28,422 bases of DNA, taken from positions 1 to 28,422 of the IMG/VR virus record IMGVR_UViG_3300029951_001088; one strand, written 5' to 3'. This document shows, in pieces, positions 15,333 to 23,169 of the stretch (positions within the stretch are counted from its first letter, which is position 1; each line of letters begins with the position of its first letter). The stretch is from a virus. The translations under genes were made by a program, and so were the position numbers. The notes beneath the pieces are model-generated. The model saw nothing but the letters and a program-made list of their open reading frames with translations. It made no database searches and was not told the origin of the DNA.

Positions 15333-16979
15333 TCAATCCTTGGCTTTGTTCGGTGGAGCACCTGCAGGAATTGCCCATTCGGAGTAGCCGCCAGTCGCAC
15401 CGGGGTCTGGATGCAGAATTCTCCACCAAACTGATCCAGGCTGGTGTTGGCTACTCGGCACAAGGCGCATTACGCCCTGCTGTCCGAAAGCAGCCGACGA
15501 CGAGGTATGCTCCCAAGTCCAACCTTGCGGGGTCCTGCGTCCTCCAGCGGCGGAAACAGAAGCTGTCACACCTGGAATCTCTTGCTCCATCCGGTTAGCA
15601 AATTCAACATCCTTTTGCAGATCATTATCGAAAGCGGCGTTCGCCATGTTGAAATGCACTTTCCTGCTTTTTCCAAAATCGGGGCGCTCAATTTTTGTCT
15701 CGTACGCAACACTATAAGCTGTTGGCTTCTGCGGCAACTCTCGGATTTGCCCGGCAACTTGCCCTGACAGCTGGTCGCCAGCTTCTCCCCCAGAAACAAC
15801 TCGCCCCTCACTAGGAGGGGCGTTATCCACAGCAGCATCACCAACCGGCGGCGGTCGCTCCGTCTCAGGCGGCGGCCCCACTAGCCCGCGCACCCCTACG
15901 CCAGCCTGTTGCGGCGCCGATGCAGCATCCTGCCCTTCGTCCGCCATCCCGCGGCGCAAGGGAATCTGAACATCCGGCGCACTGCTCGCCGGTTCCTGCA
16001 AGCCACCCACCGCACCAGGCGCCCCCTCGGCAGGCGCGCGCGCCAGGCCGCCAAACACGGCACTGGCCCCCAGTCCCTGCGGCGTCACCGTCACCGGCTG
16101 CCGCTGATCCGCCGGCAAGCCGCTGTTACGCACCATCGTCGCCAGCGGCTCCGCCACCAGATCGGACAGCCCGCCGCCGACCACCTTGCCCGCCATATTG
16201 GCCGCAACCCGCGGCAACAGCGCGCCCGCATAGCGTTCGCCAAACTGCGCCAAGGCCGAATCCGCCAAGCCGCCACCCAGACGCCCGCCCAGCTCCGGCG
16301 CAGTGATGGCAATGGCCGAAGCCGGAACCTCCGCACCAGCGGCCTTGATCGCCTGCACCGCATCCGCGCCGCGCCGCAGCTGCGCGGTTGCCGCCTGCTG
16401 CGGCGCGAACGGCGCCGCCAGAACATTGCTTGCGCCGCCGATCAGTGCAGGGAGGAAGGGCGCCTTCTCGTTCTTCTGGATATCGGCCTGGCGGGCCAGA
16501 TCGTTTTGCCGGTCCGCCTCCGCCATCAATGAATCACCGGCCCCATACACCGGCGGTTGATTCAGCAACTCCGGCGGGGCATACAGCATCGCGTCGCCCA
16601 TGGCGGCAAGTGGATCTTCTCCCTGCGCTTCCGTCAGCGCGCCAGCGGTGGTCAGCACACCAGCCCAGGCACGGCGCAGCCCCGCTTCGCCAGTGCGCTT
16701 CATGGTATCCAGCGTACCTACCTCGCGCTGCGGCGCGGGTGAAGGCGGTGGTGCCGCCGGCGCGACCGTGGCATCGCCCGTGTCCAATCCCACGCGACGC
16801 AGCGGAGCGATCCACTGCGCCGGCGCGGAATCGGCGGCGGAAGCAGCAGCGGGAACATCCCGCAACGGCACCCCACCCACCTCCGGCAAAGGCTGCGTAC
16901 CCGCCGGCCGGAAATCCCCATACTCATCCAGCGGCACCGCCGAAGCCGGCAGGAAACCACGAAAATCGTCAGCCGCCAC
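15333..16979 (-). CDS. Virion (gp16-position) chassis protein with C-terminal HNH/Endo VII-like toxin tip
   Basis: This 548-residue protein shares its first ~70 residues with the 1297-residue protein (EYGDF-P-GTQPLPE, then APLR and GL-T-D). Residues about 150-330 are Ala/Gly-rich. A PPPETERPPP linker and NAPPSEGRVVSGG (about 365-392) lead to a ~155-residue tip. The tip has KVHFNMANAAF, then GWTWEH with Trp489 and His491, VMRLVPSSQH with His512, LHPDP and GGYSEW. This is the layout of HNH/Endo VII toxins of the WHH type, with Glu in place of the first His of the WHH core. The GTG at 16979 overlaps the previous gene's TAG and aligns with the paralogue's start; an ATG at 16994 is the alternative. 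Confidence 0.72.
   Translation of the reverse strand: MAADDFRGFLPASAVPLDEYGDFRPAGTQPLPEVGGVPLRDVPAAASAADSAPAQWIAPLRRVGLDTGDATVAPAAPPPSPAPQREVGTLDTMKRTGEAGLRRAWAGVLTTAGALTEAQGEDPLAAMGDAMLYAPPELLNQPPVYGAGDSLMAEADRQNDLARQADIQKNEKAPFLPALIGGASNVLAAPFAPQQAATAQLRRGADAVQAIKAAGAEVPASAIAITAPELGGRLGGGLADSALAQFGERYAGALLPRVAANMAGKVVGGGLSDLVAEPLATMVRNSGLPADQRQPVTVTPQGLGASAVFGGLARAPAEGAPGAVGGLQEPASSAPDVQIPLRRGMADEGQDAASAPQQAGVGVRGLVGPPPETERPPPVGDAAVDNAPPSEGRVVSGGEAGDQLSGQVAGQIRELPQKPTAYSVAYETKIERPDFGKSRKVHFNMANAAFDNDLQKDVEFANRMEQEIPGVTASVSAAGGRRTPQGWTWEHTSSSAAFGQQGVMRLVPSSQHQPGSVWWRILHPDPGATGGYSEWAIPAGAPPNKAKD
15802..15822. repeat. In-frame hairpin at the toxin-tip junction (copy 2)
   Basis: These 21 bases are identical to 9399-9419: CGCCCCTC, loop ACTAG, GAGGGGCG. 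They encode the same NAPPSEGR linker at the same place relative to the tip. Similarity also continues on the chassis side for roughly 80 bases at a lower level and stops within about 20 bases on the toxin side. Confidence 0.9.
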
Positions 16980-18265
16980 TACGGCGCACCCCATTTGCCG
17001 CCGCCGAGATAACGCGCCTTGCGGCCATCATGTCCCAGGTACAGGCGCCCCTTCAGGTAAGGGTCCGCGGGCGCACTGGCCTGCTTCTGCAAAACGCCGT
17101 GCTGCTGCGTCACCCCACCGCGCTTCACCGCCGCCAACGACCTGCCGACACGCTCGACGCGATCGCGATCCCCCTGCTCCAGCGCTTGCCGGTACTGCTC
17201 CTCCAGGCTCGCGCGCTGCGCCGGCGGCAGGCTAACCCGCCGATGCAAGCCGTCCGCATCCGCGATGGCAATATCGCCATTGCCGAGCGGCTTGAAATCC
17301 ACCGACCGCCGCGGACTCTTGCTTCCCAGCGCCAGGCTCAAATCGAGCAGCGCGCGGTTGCGCCGCCGCTGCGCCTCCGGCACCGCGTCGAGCTGCGCCT
17401 GAATGTGCGGATGCTGCGCCGCCAGGATCGCGGTGGCCAGCGCCAGCGTGTGATGCACAAACTCCCGCGTCGGTACACTCAGCACCGCATGCTTTTGCGC
17501 CTCATCCGGATGCAGCGACAGATGCCCGCTGTCCAGCATCAGCGGCCGCAGCGCCGTACCCACCCGCCCATCCGGACTGGTCACCGTCAGTTGCACTGCG
17601 AACGTCGTCTGCGCGGGATCACGCGGATTCGGATGCAAGCCGACAATACGTGGCGCCCGCGAAATCACACTGCCATCGTGCAGATGCTGCCCCACATGCC
17701 CCGCCAGCACCCGGCGATAAAGCTGGTTCACCGCCGGCAGCGCCGCCGCCGTATCCCCCGACTGCGCCGCCCTCACCACCGCCTCCGCCGCGTGCACCAT
17801 CTCCGATCCCGGCTGCAACTCCCGCGGATCGAGATTCGTGGCATGCGCAATCGCCGCCGCCAGGTCGCCCGGCACCACCTGCGCGAACGAGCGCCGCCCC
17901 TGATGCAGTTCCCCTGCGGTGCGCCCCGCCGCATCGTCCCACTGCTGCAACTCGGGCGCGGCGAACTTGCCATACTCGTTCAGCCGCGCCGCATTGACCG
18001 CATTGCGATGAGCAATATGCTGTCGCGTCACTCGCGGATCGACACCGAAGCGCGGATCGGCCGCCGCCTGCCGGCGCTCGATCTGCTCCGCTTGATCCAG
18101 CGCCTGCAAGCGCTGCCGCGTCCCCTGCCAACGCCGGCCCGCCCCGGCACGTTGATTCGCCAGAAAAGCCATCTGCTCCCGAAACCGCTGATGTCGTCCC
18201 GTGGTCGCGTCCTCATAGGCGTGATGTACGCCAGCATGCAAGCCGCCGTGGAATACTTCAGCCAT
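16979..18265 (-). CDS. Putative internal virion protein (gp15 position)
   Basis: This 428-residue protein is mostly helical, rich in Ala, Gln, Arg and His, with no recognised domain and no signal peptide. Stretches such as QLYRRVLAGHVGQHL (about 205-220) and QAQLDAVPEAQRRRNRALLDL (about 300-320) suggest long helices. A short C-terminal beta module (KGRLYLGHDGRKARYLGGGKW) ends the protein. GGAGG lies seven bases before the ATG, whose A overlaps the preceding stop. Its position between gp14-like proteins and the toxin-tipped proteins matches T7 gp15, part of the DNA-ejection tube. The role is inferred from gene order only. Confidence 0.55.
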   Translation of the reverse strand: MAEVFHGGLHAGVHHAYEDATTGRHQRFREQMAFLANQRAGAGRRWQGTRQRLQALDQAEQIERRQAAADPRFGVDPRVTRQHIAHRNAVNAARLNEYGKFAAPELQQWDDAAGRTAGELHQGRRSFAQVVPGDLAAAIAHATNLDPRELQPGSEMVHAAEAVVRAAQSGDTAAALPAVNQLYRRVLAGHVGQHLHDGSVISRAPRIVGLHPNPRDPAQTTFAVQLTVTSPDGRVGTALRPLMLDSGHLSLHPDEAQKHAVLSVPTREFVHHTLALATAILAAQHPHIQAQLDAVPEAQRRRNRALLDLSLALGSKSPRRSVDFKPLGNGDIAIADADGLHRRVSLPPAQRASLEEQYRQALEQGDRDRVERVGRSLAAVKRGGVTQQHGVLQKQASAPADPYLKGRLYLGHDGRKARYLGGGKWGAP

Positions 18266-18879
18266 CACGCAACCTCCGTCGCCGCCGCGCCGATATCACC
18301 CAATCCCGCATCTCCGCCGATCCCGCCGCCGATATCACCACCGACATCGCCCCCCATATCGCCCGCGGAAACGGCGTCCGGCCCGGCATAGCCATTGACA
18401 CCGTCCATCGGGCGACTGCGGTCCACCAGATCCATGGTAGCCGGGGAACCATCGCTGTAGCTGAATCCGTTGTAGCCGTAAGACACGCCACCAGTGCTAG
18501 GCGCGGGAGCGGGAGCGGCGGCAGGCGCCGGCTTGCTCGCCGACCTCTGACTCAAGTGATTCAACAACGATCCAAACAACATTGACTCACCACTCCCCGC
18601 CGCATCACTGCCCCCCGTCGAAGGCCCAGTACCGCTGATAATCCCGCCCCACTTGGCCCCCTCCTGCTTGCCGATCGCCGCGCCAGCGCCCGACTGCCCC
18701 CAGATACTGCCGATGGCCGCGCCGATCACCTGCCCCGCCAGCGTGAACTTGCCCGCCTCGTGCTGCGCATTGATCTGGTCGTTCTGCAGAATCAGCCCGG
18801 TCTTCATCCCCGCTGCGCTGGCCATGCCGCGCAGGCCGGACTGATCGGCATTGATCGAATCGCTCAGTAGTCCCGCCAT
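18265..18879 (-). CDS. Small virion protein with glycine-rich hydrophobic segment (gp14-like position)
   Basis: This 204-residue protein starts MAGLLSDSINADQSGLRG. A segment at about residues 47-77 (VIGAAIGSIWGQSGAGAAIG) looks like a glycine zipper able to enter membranes. The C-terminal third is Gly/Asp-rich, with repeated GGDIGG-type units. It has no recognised family. It sits among short overlapping genes where T7 encodes gp14, the internal protein that forms the outer-membrane part of the ejection channel. The glycine zipper fits such a role but does not prove it. Confidence 0.5.
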   Translation of the reverse strand: MAGLLSDSINADQSGLRGMASAAGMKTGLILQNDQINAQHEAGKFTLAGQVIGAAIGSIWGQSGAGAAIGKQEGAKWGGIISGTGPSTGGSDAAGSGESMLFGSLLNHLSQRSASKPAPAAAPAPAPSTGGVSYGYNGFSYSDGSPATMDLVDRSRPMDGVNGYAGPDAVSAGDMGGDVGGDIGGGIGGDAGLGDIGAAATEVA

Positions 18880-18880
18880 C

Positions 18881-19267
18881 TCAGACTCCCCTCAGTGCAG
18901 CCTGCTGATTGGCGTAAGCGCCCTGCGTCGCGGCATTCATCGCCCCGGCCTCCGCCTGAGCTTTCCCCAGCGCATTGGATTTCGCCAGCGCCGCCGCCTG
19001 TGGCGCCGTCGGATTCACTCCCATCAGCGCCAGCTGCCGCGCTTGCCCCGCCTGCTGCGCATTCACCGCCGCATCCGCACCGCCCTGCGCCTGCGCACGC
19101 TGGGTCGCGATGTAATTGGGATCCTCCGCGTACTGCACCATCTGGTTCTGGTACGGATAGAAGCCCTGTGTCGCCTGGTTCCATTGCAACTGCGACAGGT
19201 TGGCCAGGCTCTGCGTATACGAGTCGAACTGCACATTCGGCCCCAGCCCCAATCCAAGAAATGCCAT
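18881..19267 (-). CDS. Small Ala/Gln-rich virion protein
   Basis: This 128-residue protein starts MAFLGLGLGPNVQFDSY. It is helical and rich in Ala, Gln and Asn (AQAQGGADAAVNAQQAGQAR and similar), with no recognised domain. The ATG overlaps the preceding gene's stop (ATGA). Composition and position suggest an internal virion protein. Confidence 0.5.
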   Translation of the reverse strand: MAFLGLGLGPNVQFDSYTQSLANLSQLQWNQATQGFYPYQNQMVQYAEDPNYIATQRAQAQGGADAAVNAQQAGQARQLALMGVNPTAPQAAALAKSNALGKAQAEAGAMNAATQGAYANQQAALRGV

Positions 19268-19824
19268 CAGCTACCTCCCATGCCGTTCATGGCGCCTGCA
19301 CCCGAGCTGACCAGCTGGCTCGCCGCCTGCTCGATGCCTGCCATCGAATTATTGAAATACTGCGAGCGCGCCTGCTCGTAGGCCTGCTCCAGGTTCGCCG
19401 CGTCCTGCAGCCCCTGCTGCGCGCTGGCCTGATCCGACTGCCCCATGCCGATCACATCCTGCATGCCGCCCACCCATTGCCGCTCCATGCGACTGGTCGC
19501 ATCGGCCATACCCATTCCGGACGCCTGCGCCGTGGTATTGCCGCCGCGCTGCATGTCACCCAGAAACGCGCCGGACCCTGCACTGCGCCCGCGTGCCGCA
19601 TCTCCCGCCAGCGCTTGCTGCGTAGCCGCTCCGCCAGCCGTGCGCGCACCCGCAGCCGCCATCCCGCGCGCGCCCTCCTCCAATCCCGGCTGATTCCGGT
19701 TAAGGCTGCGCGCGAAATACTGCTGCACCGGCATCCAGAAATTCACCGAACGCGAAGCGCTTTGCTGCATCGCACTCTCGTAGTCCGCCATCGCCGGCGA
19801 CGTATCCACATTGCCCTTAGCCAT
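19267..19824 (-). CDS. Ala/Gly/Gln-rich putative internal virion protein
   Basis: This 185-residue protein starts MAKGNVDTSPAMADYESAMQQ. It is helical, with NFWMPVQQYFARSLNRNQPGLEEG near residues 28-52 and AYEQARSQYFNNSMAGIEQAASQL near the end. It is similar in style to short internal proteins of T7-like phages but not recognisably homologous. The ATG at 19824 has GGGAG about six bases upstream and overlaps the GNAT-like gene's stop; the frame stays open further upstream but only as antisense-like noise inside that gene. Confidence 0.5.
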   Translation of the reverse strand: MAKGNVDTSPAMADYESAMQQSASRSVNFWMPVQQYFARSLNRNQPGLEEGARGMAAAGARTAGGAATQQALAGDAARGRSAGSGAFLGDMQRGGNTTAQASGMGMADATSRMERQWVGGMQDVIGMGQSDQASAQQGLQDAANLEQAYEQARSQYFNNSMAGIEQAASQLVSSGAGAMNGMGGS

Positions 19825-20230
19825 CCGCCAACTCCCTTGACAACTCCCCCAACAACTCTCTAGTCCAGATGATGTGATCGGCCGTCCAGCCTCGCGGCAT
19901 GGCCCGGTCGAAACCCTTGCGCCGAGTCTTGAACAGCAGCCGGCTCGCGCCCAGCCGCCGCGCCATGTCCTCGACAAATTGCAGATTACGGGCAATGCAC
20001 CCCCGCGCCCCACGCGACACCGCCAGCCACACCAGCAACTGCATCCGCGCCGTTGCCGGACGCAGCTGGTACTGCAACACCAGATAACATTCCTCGTTGC
20101 CGAACAGCCAAGCCTGATCGGCCTTGCAGGCGCGGCGAATGTCCTCCGGACCATCGTCCTCATCCGCCATCGCCGGCCCCGCCAGTCTTGAGAAGTCCTC
20201 CCATACCGCATCGATATCCAGGCGGATCAA
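19817..20230 (-). CDS. GNAT-like virion-associated protein (gp13 position)
   Basis: This 137-residue protein has the layout of a GNAT fold: CYLVLQYQL, LLVWLAVSRG, then a helix NLQFVEDMARRLGASRLLFKTRRKGFDRAMPRGW and a last strand HIIWTREL. T7 gp13 in the same place after the nozzle gene has, as I recall, a GNAT-like fold. The classical acetyl-CoA loop is not evident, so enzymatic activity is doubtful. I chose the TTG at 20230, which overlaps the nozzle stop (TTGA) and has GGAG eight bases upstream. An ATG at 20170 is possible. Confidence 0.6.
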   Translation of the reverse strand: MIRLDIDAVWEDFSRLAGPAMADEDDGPEDIRRACKADQAWLFGNEECYLVLQYQLRPATARMQLLVWLAVSRGARGCIARNLQFVEDMARRLGASRLLFKTRRKGFDRAMPRGWTADHIIWTRELLGELSRELADG

Positions 20231-23169
20231 GCCCCCAACTCCTCGCAGCGCTCCACCAACTCCACCGTGTTCACCGTCGACGCCCCACCCAGCGCCACGC
20301 TCCAGCGCACCCCTACCACCGGCGCCATCACGAACGGCCCAGGCCCCGTCACCGCGCCGTCGAAGGCCGTGCCGTTCTCGCAACTCACCGTCAATTGCAG
20401 GCTCGCATAGTCCTCGCCGCGTACCCGTGCCATCGAGAAGCACCCCGGCCGCGGCAGCAGGAAATGGTCGCGCTCCCAGGTTCGCGTGCGCAGGCCGCTA
20501 CCACCCTCCCATTGCGACAGCACATTGAGCGCCGCCCCTACCACCGCGCCATTGATCGGATACACGCTGAAATCCGGCGTGAAATACAAAGTGTCCGTGC
20601 TTGCATCGACATATGCCGCCGTGACATGGAAATCCAGCGCCACCAGGCCGAAGCCGGCCGGCGACAGATCCAGCACATAACCGCCCATGGCGCCGCCAAC
20701 CGTCTCGTACCAGAACCAGTACTTGTCGTCGTGCACCACGCCCAGGATCGAAGCCGGATTCAGCGCCTGCCACTGCTCCACACTGAAATAAGGATCGCCG
20801 CCCGGCATGCGGATCAGGTCCAGATCACCCTGCCCACGGTAGTAGCACAGCCCATTGCCGCTGGCGTAAACCACACCGAGCCGCTTGTGCGTCGCCGCGC
20901 TGCGCTTGGACACGCAGCCCTGGTTCGCCGTCTCCTTGCTCATGCTATAGGCGGAAGGATCGCTGCCCCAGGCCGTATACGGATGTGCCTGCGTCAGCAC
21001 CAGCACCGTGCTGTCGATCGCCGCGATCGCCACGATCGGCGTATCCGTCGGCAACTGATTGTCCACCGGCCAGGCGAAGGGATAGTTCTGCGCCGACAGG
21101 CACAGCGTATTGGCGAAGAACCCCGCCATGATGCCGTTGGGCAAGGCCAGGATCCCCTGCATATCCGCTGGCGGCGGCCCCCAGTCGGTCGACGGCAGCG
21201 CATCGCCCAGGTCCTCGTCGAGTACGGTATCCGTCCACGGCACCGCCGCCGAGGAACTGGCGGTCAAGGTCTGATCCAGCTCGTACACTTCCGACCCGCC
21301 GGACACACTCACCAGGCGATACAGGTTGTAGGCACTGATGTCCTGCCCGGCCGGGCATGCCGGAATGGAGCCGCTCACCGGCGCCAACGTCACCGGATTG
21401 GTGCTGGTATCGAAGTAGATCACCACCGTCTGGCTGGGATCGCTGGGCCCGGACTCCTCCGTGATCGCGTTGTCCCCGCTGCCCTTGGTGGTGACATAGG
21501 TGTAGACATAGCTGACGGCCTCGGAACTCACGGCGCTCGCCGGCTGCGACACCGAAACGACTACATTCTCGAAATCGCCGTCGTTACCGTCGTCGTGGTT
21601 GCCGCGATGGTTGGTGCCTACACCCAGGCTCTCGCCGATATACGGAATGAAGCCGGTCAGTGTCGATAGCACAGTCCCGGGATCGGATTGCAGCGCCAGC
21701 GTAGCAACCACGCTGAACCCAGGCGTGGTCGAAGCCGTCTGCGCGGTGCACACCGCCTTGATCCGGTACCAGGTATTGCCGCTGATCGACAGTCCGCTGT
21801 CCTGGCTGACCACCGTACCGCTGACCGCGCCACCATTGGTACCCGAAAACGCGCTGTACAGCGTAAACGTCCCGTCGCTGTCGCTCAGGATGACCACCGG
21901 TCCATTGATCGCAGTGGAGCCGCTATAGGTCCCGCACAGATACATCACCAGATCCGTCGGCACGCCGCCGGAAGCCGCCTGGTTATCCCGCGCATCCATC
22001 TGATAGGTGAAGCCGCTAGCCGCCTTGAGACCGAAACTGGTTTCCGAATACGCTGCCGTCACATCACCCTGGCCACTGGATACCTCCCAATACTGACCGT
22101 TCTGCACACTCCAGCTGATGTAATAGCCCCCGGCGCTGGTCGAATAAGTGCCGAAGCCATTGAAACTGCAGTGCTCGCACTGCACGCTGACCGTCGCCCC
22201 TGTGCCGCTGCCCCCGCTCAGCGGCACGATGGCGCTCTGCGCCTGCACCGCCGCACCATTCGCCACCGAGCCGGACCCGCCGGAACATCCCGTGAACGTA
22301 TTGCCGGAAATTCCCGTATAGGAAACCGTCTGATTGCCGCCGCTGGATTCCACCATGAAACTGCCCGCCGCCGGCAGCATCGCCGTCGAAGCGACCGTAA
22401 CCGTGGCGGCCGGCAGGCTCAGACCCGCCTGGTCGATCGTAGTGCTGCCCGGCCCGGCATTGAGCTGGTACACGCCCGGCGCCAGCAGCGACAACCCGGT
22501 AATCGCACCCGATGCATCCACACTGGTCACAGAAACCTGCGCCGCACCCGCGGCCTGGGTGAAGCCGTTGGCCAGCGTGCCCGTGCCGACATAAGGCATG
22601 TCGCCGACCACAAAACCGCTGCCCCCGCCGCCGGAAACCACCGTGACATTATTGACGCTCGCCTCCTGCGCAAACTGATACTGCGTCGTCGGTCCGGCCG
22701 GCTGCGCCGGAGCCACCACCACCGGCGGCCCCGCCGGTGAAGCGATACCCAGCGGAAACATCACATACGGATAAGACCCGGCCGGGTTGCCGCCCTGCTG
22801 CGAAGGGTCCGTGGCATAGAACAGATTCGTCTGCTGTGGGCCGCCTTCCAGTCCCGTGATGAAGCTGCGGTAAGTAGAGTCACCGGGAATCGTTCCCAGG
22901 GCAACGTCGACGTTAGCGCCATAGGCCAGATCGCCACCCGTGCCGGTGAATTGCAGCCAGAAATCCGGCGCCGGCCCGGCCATCAGCCAGATCGCATTGA
23001 TCACCGGATCCTTCGCCAGCTGGAAAGGATTGCCGATATCGCCATAGGAATCGAGGTCGCCGCTGACCAGCTTGGCGTTGACCGCCAACGAAGCAAAGCC
23101 CGGCGGCAACAGCCGATTGCTGACGATCGGCGCCATCCCCTTGAAATTGTCGCTGACCAGGAGCTTCAT
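20227..23169 (-). CDS. Tail nozzle-like protein (gp12 position) with inserted LamG-like domain
   Basis: This 980-residue structural protein has the N-terminus typical of podovirus tail tube/nozzle proteins: MKLLVSDNFKGMAPIVSNRL, then LPPGFASLAVNAKLVSGDL. A Gly/Ser-rich beta region follows. A concanavalin A/LamG-like insertion lies at about residues 325-495 (FNGFGTYSTSAGG to TWYRIKAV). A fibronectin-like strand set (VSYVYTYVTTKGSGDN) follows, and a large C-terminal beta-propeller-like part includes QGILALPNGIMAGFFANTLCLSA. The ATG at 23169 overlaps the previous gene's stop (ATGA); the longer frame to 23391 is out-of-frame noise of that gene. The nozzle closes the tail tube and opens on DNA ejection. 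Confidence 0.7.
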   Translation of the reverse strand: MKLLVSDNFKGMAPIVSNRLLPPGFASLAVNAKLVSGDLDSYGDIGNPFQLAKDPVINAIWLMAGPAPDFWLQFTGTGGDLAYGANVDVALGTIPGDSTYRSFITGLEGGPQQTNLFYATDPSQQGGNPAGSYPYVMFPLGIASPAGPPVVVAPAQPAGPTTQYQFAQEASVNNVTVVSGGGGSGFVVGDMPYVGTGTLANGFTQAAGAAQVSVTSVDASGAITGLSLLAPGVYQLNAGPGSTTIDQAGLSLPAATVTVASTAMLPAAGSFMVESSGGNQTVSYTGISGNTFTGCSGGSGSVANGAAVQAQSAIVPLSGGSGTGATVSVQCEHCSFNGFGTYSTSAGGYYISWSVQNGQYWEVSSGQGDVTAAYSETSFGLKAASGFTYQMDARDNQAASGGVPTDLVMYLCGTYSGSTAINGPVVILSDSDGTFTLYSAFSGTNGGAVSGTVVSQDSGLSISGNTWYRIKAVCTAQTASTTPGFSVVATLALQSDPGTVLSTLTGFIPYIGESLGVGTNHRGNHDDGNDGDFENVVVSVSQPASAVSSEAVSYVYTYVTTKGSGDNAITEESGPSDPSQTVVIYFDTSTNPVTLAPVSGSIPACPAGQDISAYNLYRLVSVSGGSEVYELDQTLTASSSAAVPWTDTVLDEDLGDALPSTDWGPPPADMQGILALPNGIMAGFFANTLCLSAQNYPFAWPVDNQLPTDTPIVAIAAIDSTVLVLTQAHPYTAWGSDPSAYSMSKETANQGCVSKRSAATHKRLGVVYASGNGLCYYRGQGDLDLIRMPGGDPYFSVEQWQALNPASILGVVHDDKYWFWYETVGGAMGGYVLDLSPAGFGLVALDFHVTAAYVDASTDTLYFTPDFSVYPINGAVVGAALNVLSQWEGGSGLRTRTWERDHFLLPRPGCFSMARVRGEDYASLQLTVSCENGTAFDGAVTGPGPFVMAPVVGVRWSVALGGASTVNTVELVERCEELGA

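Noticed and set aside
16388-18391. 667-residue open frame on the plus strand
   Set aside because: It spans several well-supported minus-strand genes and has antisense-type composition (Arg, Pro, His).
20053-21669. 538-residue plus-strand open frame
   Set aside because: It is antisense to the nozzle-like gene, with no recognisable domain.
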